Below, one piece after another: positions 59,786-64,000 of a stretch of 64,000 nucleotides of DNA; the first letter of the stretch is position 1, and every line of letters begins with the position of its first letter. Position numbers and translations under genes: made by a program. This stretch comes from Purshia tridentata (taxonomy: Eukaryota > Streptophyta > Magnoliopsida > Rosales > Rosaceae). The notes under the pieces were generated by a model that had not been told where the DNA came from, ran no database searches, and was given only the letters and a program-made list of their open reading frames with translations. The stretch spans positions 1 to 64,000 of the forward strand of contig QANT01005282.1 in the NCBI GenBank assembly GCA_003254885.1, read 5' to 3'.

Positions 59786-60895
59786 GTGTTGATTGATAAG
59801 GTGTGCCAGGCACAGTCTAAGGATCCCATGCTACTAAGGCTTAAGAATGAAGTGGAAAAGGGATCGAGAACTGACCTCTCAGTAAGAGAGGATGGAGCTT
59901 TGGTGATGGGCGCTAGATTATGTGTCCCATCAGATGGAGCACTGCGAAGAGAAATTTTGGAGGAAGTTCATAGTTCCGCTTATGCTATGCATCCAGGAAG
60001 CACCAAAATGTACTGTACGCTAAAGGAGCACTACTGGTGGCCAGGTATGAAAAGGGAAATAGCAGAATTTGTCGCGAGGTGCTTGATTTGTCAGCAAGTG
60101 AAGGCGGAACATCAAAAACCATCAGGTCTGATGCAACCACTTCCTATTCCTAAATGGAAATGGGAACACATTTCCATGGATTTCCTTTTTAAACTTCCTT
60201 GCACACAGAGTGGCCATGACGGTATTTGGGTGATTGTGGATAGACTCATGAAATCAGCTCACTTCTTACCAATTCGTGAGACATATACCCTGGATAAGTT
60301 AGCAAAGCTTTTTGTGGATGAAGTGGTGAGTCTACATGGTGCCCCAATATCCATTGTATCAGATAAGGGTTCGAGGTTTACCTCTCGATTTTGGGAGAGT
60401 TTACAGCAAGCTTTGGGTACAAAGTTATATTTTAGTACTGCTTTTCATCCACAAACAGATGGACAATCAAAAAGAACAATAAAAACGTTGGAAGACATAT
60501 TTAGATCGTGTGTGTTACAATTTAAAGGCAATTGGGATGCTCATTTACCACTAATGGAATTTGCCTACAATAATAGTTACCATGCGAATATTGGCATGGC
60601 ACCCTATGAGGCGTTATATGGTCGACAATGTCGAACCCCTATTTGCTGGAACGAGGTGGGTGAAAGGAAACTAGTGGGACCTGAATTTGTTCAAATGACA
60701 ACGGACAGGGTACAGGTCATCAGGAACAGATTAAAGGCAGCTCAAGATCGACAGAAGAGCTATGCCGATAATCACAGGAAAGACCTCGAATTTGGAGTAG
60801 GGGATAAAGTGTTTTTTGAAATTATCGCCTTGGAAGGGCATAGTACGTTTTGGGAAACGTGGAAAGTTAAGTCCACGCTTTATTGGACCTTATGA
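59786..60895 (+). pseudogene. Integrase of gypsy B, active-site Glu replaced
   Basis: The zinc-binding domain has the usual H-x-H and CLICQQVK pattern (HPGSTKMYCTLKEHYWWPGM). The core has the catalytic Asp residues in ISMDFLFKLP and SIVSDKGSRF. At the expected Glu position the sequence is GQSKRTIKTLED, with AAA (60470-60472) for the GAA found in the family. The frame is lost near 60810. The C-terminal part continues in another frame. Confidence 0.85.
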
Positions 60896-61359
60896 AATTA
60901 TAGTACGAGTTGGTCTAGTCGCTTATAGACTTGCATTGCCTATGGAACTCTCAAGAATTCATGATGTCTTCCATGTATCAATGCTACGGAAGTACAAACC
61001 GGATGCCTCCCACATATTGGAGGCCTAACCAATTGAGTTGAAGGATGATTTATCATATGAAGAATAACCACTAGAAATTTTGGATCGTAGAGAACAGGTG
61101 AGTCTTCCATGTATCAATGCTACGGAAGTACAAACCAGATGCCTCCCACATATTGGAGGCCTAACCAATTGAGTTGAAGGATGATTTATCATATGAAGAA
61201 CAACCACTAGAAATTTTGGATCGTAGAGAACAGGTGCTTCGTACTAAGACCATTCCTCTAGTTAAAGTGCTATGGAAGAACCAAACAATGGAAGAGGCGA
61301 CATGGGAACCAGAAGAACCAATGAGAATTCGGTACCCCCATCTTTTTAATAACCAGTAA
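60816..61359 (+). pseudogene. Integrase C-terminus and chromodomain of gypsy B
   Basis: [20 protein letters not shown] and [17 protein letters not shown] are the GPY/F-type integrase tail. The chromodomain follows the duplication: VLWKNQTMEEATWEPEEPMR with RYPHLF at the end (about 61258-61358). In between, 136 bases are duplicated in tandem (60966-61101 and 61102-61237), which is not a multiple of three and breaks the frame. Confidence 0.85.
60966..61237. repeat. 136-bp tandem duplication in gypsy B
   Basis: Two copies beginning GTCTTCCATGTATCAATGCT and ending GAGAACAGGTGA/GAACAGGTGC, with two or three differences. Confidence 0.9.
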
Positions 61360-61392
61360 ATTTCAGGGATGAAATTTTTAACGAGGGGAGAT

Positions 61393-63317
61393 TGTAACGA
61401 CCCGTACTCCGTATGGTAAATTTTTTAATTTTAATTTGGTCTTCGGGGCCTAAAGTTGACTTTGGGTTCGAGTAAGATTTTATTTTTGATTTTGGGTTTG
61501 TTAGGAAGGCCTCGGGCTTACGATGACATGCGGCATGTCTCGTTTGGAGGGACAGTTTGAAAATTTTGAACGTGGCAAGAGACCCAGAAGTTGACTTTTT
61601 AAATTATTGGGCCCCTGGAGTAGACTTTGACGTGGTTGCATAGAGCTCGACTCCACAAGTTCGCAGACACAAAGTACGCGTCAAACGGAGTTACGGTTTG
61701 TAAGTTATGGACGAGTGAAGTAAGTGGCAAACTCGTAATTTGGGTGACTTGGCATTTAAAGATTCCAAAAAATTCTGGAATCTTCTCTCTCCTTCTATTT
61801 CTCTCCTTCCCCTCCCTTCAGCCTGCATAGTCTTCCCCTTCACTCTCCCTGCGCGCGACACACACCCCCTTTCCAGCTTGCTTCCAGCCAGACCCAGCCG
61901 CCGACGACCCCTCTCCCGCTAACGCCAGCCAGCCTGCCAGCAACCCCCCACGATGTTAACCCAGCTCCTACCGCACGCTGCTGCTCAAAAGAAACCCCAC
62001 AAGTCGCCGGTCCTTCCCAAGTTTCCGGTCAGTTTTCCGGCGAAATTTCTGTTCATTTTAGGGACTACACCCGAGACTAAGGGCGACCTAGCCGAGCAAC
62101 GGGACTAGATTCCTTGACAGTGAGTGGACCTTGTCTTATTCAAAGTTTATCAAATTTTAAGTCAAATTTTATTTTCTTATGAATTGCTTGGTTGTGAATT
62201 TCAATTATCGAAATTGATTTTGGGATCTTAAGTGTTACTAAATGAGTTATACGGATTGATATTTCTTATCAACTTATTATGATTGAGGCTTCTGTAAAAT
62301 AATTTAAATGATGGTTTCCTTGAACAATTATTGATTTCCTCGTTAATTCTAAGAAAGTTTTGAATTGAGTTATACAGTTTCGGTTGGAGTGATTGAAGAA
62401 AGGTTGGTTTTGAATCTTATTAAGCACCCATTTAGTACCCGTTCTGTATACTGAAATTGTATAGGTCTTTGGGACCCATCACAGCACACACTTAGGCTTT
62501 GGGCCATGCGCCGGGATGCTTTGCCCTTTGGGGGTGGCCCTGCATGTGTATGATAGACCACGACTCTGCACATGTACGGCAAGTTATCGTCCTGCATGTG
62601 TACAGCAGGCTATGGGCCTTGCGCATGTATGGCAGGCTATACAGGTAACTTGGGAGCGAATAAATTACTTGATTTAAATTTTAGAAATTTTTTTAAGCGG
62701 GGAAACTTTGTTTTTGCATGATTAAATTTCTGTTCTTTTAAGACGAATAATTGCAAAGTATATTTACTAGCTTTTGTAAATGATTGATAAAGGAAATTAT
62801 TAAATCCGTTTTAAAAACTGGGGGTTTTCACGGAAAGTTCGTGAGGTCTTTGTGTGATCTTTTTGGTTGGTTTCCAAAAGTTTATTTTATTTTTGTCTAC
62901 TCACTAGGTTGTCTCACTTTTACCTTTGTGTTGTTTTTTTTAAATTTCCCCCAGGTAACTGCGGTGGTGCGGTCGAGCAAAGACACGTCAAGGATATCTT
63001 AGATTTTGTAACCTTGTAAATTATCTCTCTTTTGTTCTTAATTAGCTGTGTTCTCTAAGGTAGTTGGACTGTAATGGCACAGATAACACTCTTAGTAGTA
63101 AAATGTTACCTTGGCTTCATTTTACTATGGTTTCAGGTCAGAGACCCTTGTTTGTGGTAGAGGAGCTGGCTTAGAAGTGTTTCACAGGTTTTCTAAAGTA
63201 AGGGTTAGTCCAATTTCATGGGAGGTTCTGCCAAATTTTCGGTAGGATTTTCCTTGATATTGGCTTCCCGCAGGGTCACTCTGAATTCCAGGGTGGAATT
63301 CGGGGACGGTCCTGTCA
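61393..63317 (+). repeat. 3' LTR of gypsy B
   Basis: 1925 bp. Contains the minisatellite at about 62530-62640 in the orientation opposite to LTRs A and C. Confidence 0.9.
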
Positions 63318-64000
63318 CAAAGACCTATCTGAACGGATAACCTGAAAAGATACTGAATGGGGTGGGTCGAAACCATAAACTTCAGAAATTCTTTTCCCAA
63401 GATATAAAATACTTAACATTTCTCAAAAACCACGACTAATAAATCCTTGGCACAGAAACCCATTGAAATCCAATATATTCTCAAACTCAAGCATGAAAAC
63501 ATTTTTGAATTTCTTTATGTCTAGCCAAAACATAAAACCCAAAGTAACTAATTCACTATCCAAATCTAAATCAACACTTATTTAAGAATTCAGGAAGCCA
63601 TGCACACGAACCAAATGATATTTCTAAAGTAGAAAAATCACATCTCAAATAACTCAAAATATAACTATGAATTAAATCATTAAATTCATAAAAATAGTTT
63701 AGGAAACGAAGTCCACTCACAGAGATGGCCTAGTTTTGGTCTCCGGCTGGATCACCTCGGGTCTCGGGAGTATCGCCTAAAATAAGAATGGTTTTCGTTA
63801 GAATAATATTCCAAATAATAACTGAAAAATTAGAGTGTGTGAGTTCTAGGCTTTTCGCTCAACAATTCTAAATTCAAACTATAACCCAACTTAATTTCCT
63901 TCTCGACTCAATGATAATTCCAATGTACATAACTGAGCCCTAACTCCTCAAACTTCTTACGGTTAAAATCTCTACTTTCTCTCAAAGCCAATATACCCAA
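63318..64000 (-). repeat. LTR C of a gypsy element, right part
   Basis: Resumes after element B at CAAAGACCTATCTGAACGG, corresponding to gypsy A LTR from about 38086. By comparison with A about 300 bases of LTR should lie beyond the window. Whether C is a solo LTR or a whole element cannot be seen. Confidence 0.85.

Larger units (their letters stand above)
54586..63317 (+). mobile_element. Ty3/gypsy chromovirus element B, full length but inactive
   Basis: 8732 bp on the plus strand. LTRs are 54586-56471 and 61393-63317, starting TGTAATGACCCG/TGTAACGACCCG and ending GGTCCTGTCA. A PBS-like ATTTGGTATTAGAGCATAGG follows the 5' LTR, and a polypurine tract GAGGGGAGAT precedes the 3' LTR. Flanks TAAAG and CAAAG are a target duplication with one change. 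Domain order gag, protease, RT, RNase H, integrase and a C-terminal chromodomain marks a chromovirus, probably Tekay/Del-like. The insertion lies inside LTR C. Stops, frameshifts, an integrase active-site change and a 136-bp duplication make it inactive. Confidence 0.92.

Overview
The window is nuclear DNA of a flowering plant. Genes have introns, intergenic DNA is AT-rich, and there are LTR retrotransposons of several lineages. The gene set (BKI1-like, malectin/LRR, ARIA-like, carboxylesterase tandem array) fits a eudicot. Rosaceae is my guess, not a demonstration. Two single N characters (355 and 41657) show a draft assembly.

Genic half (1-31064). A BKI1-like brassinosteroid-signalling inhibitor lies at 2860-3930 (+). 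A TRIM mini-retrotransposon rich in ACGTG cores sits 0.7 kb downstream of it. After about 7 kb of AT-rich spacer comes an uncharacterised Ser-rich protein (12185-12910, +) that shares the ADELF-x-x-G-x-LLP motif with the BKI1-like protein. A nine-exon secreted malectin-like/LRR protein runs on the minus strand (14075-17007). It is divergent from a 19-exon ARM-repeat/BTB protein of the ARIA/ABAP1 type (19206-25085, +). I rebuilt both models by hand, and every exon junction keeps frame. Three tandem carboxylesterase (CXE) genes follow on the plus strand. The first two have complete catalytic triads. The third is cut just before the oxyanion-hole motif at a retrotransposon boundary.

Retrotransposon half (31065-64000). 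A Ty1/copia element on the minus strand (31065-36308) has both LTRs, a PBS and a PPT. It is broken by a frameshift, a nonsense codon and an exact 102-codon internal duplication. It is joined on its right to a truncated chromovirus-type gypsy element A (36309-39092, minus), which itself sits against a decayed endogenous pararetrovirus fragment. Element E (40929-48776) is complete, with a perfect CCTTA target duplication. It carries only gag-protease on the minus strand, plus a convergent gene on the opposite strand with its own TATA box and introns; no RT or integrase was found. Further right is a nest: copia D (minus) is interrupted by gypsy LTR C (minus), which is interrupted by full-length gypsy B (plus, 54586-63317).

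The most unusual structure is element E, a gag-pro carrier with a captured antisense gene that meets it tail to tail with an 8-bp overlap. Other points worth attention are the ACGTG-rich TRIM beside the BKI1-like gene, a GC-AG intron in the ARIA-like gene, the copia-linked loss of the third esterase, and an integrase in gypsy B whose expected catalytic Glu is Lys.
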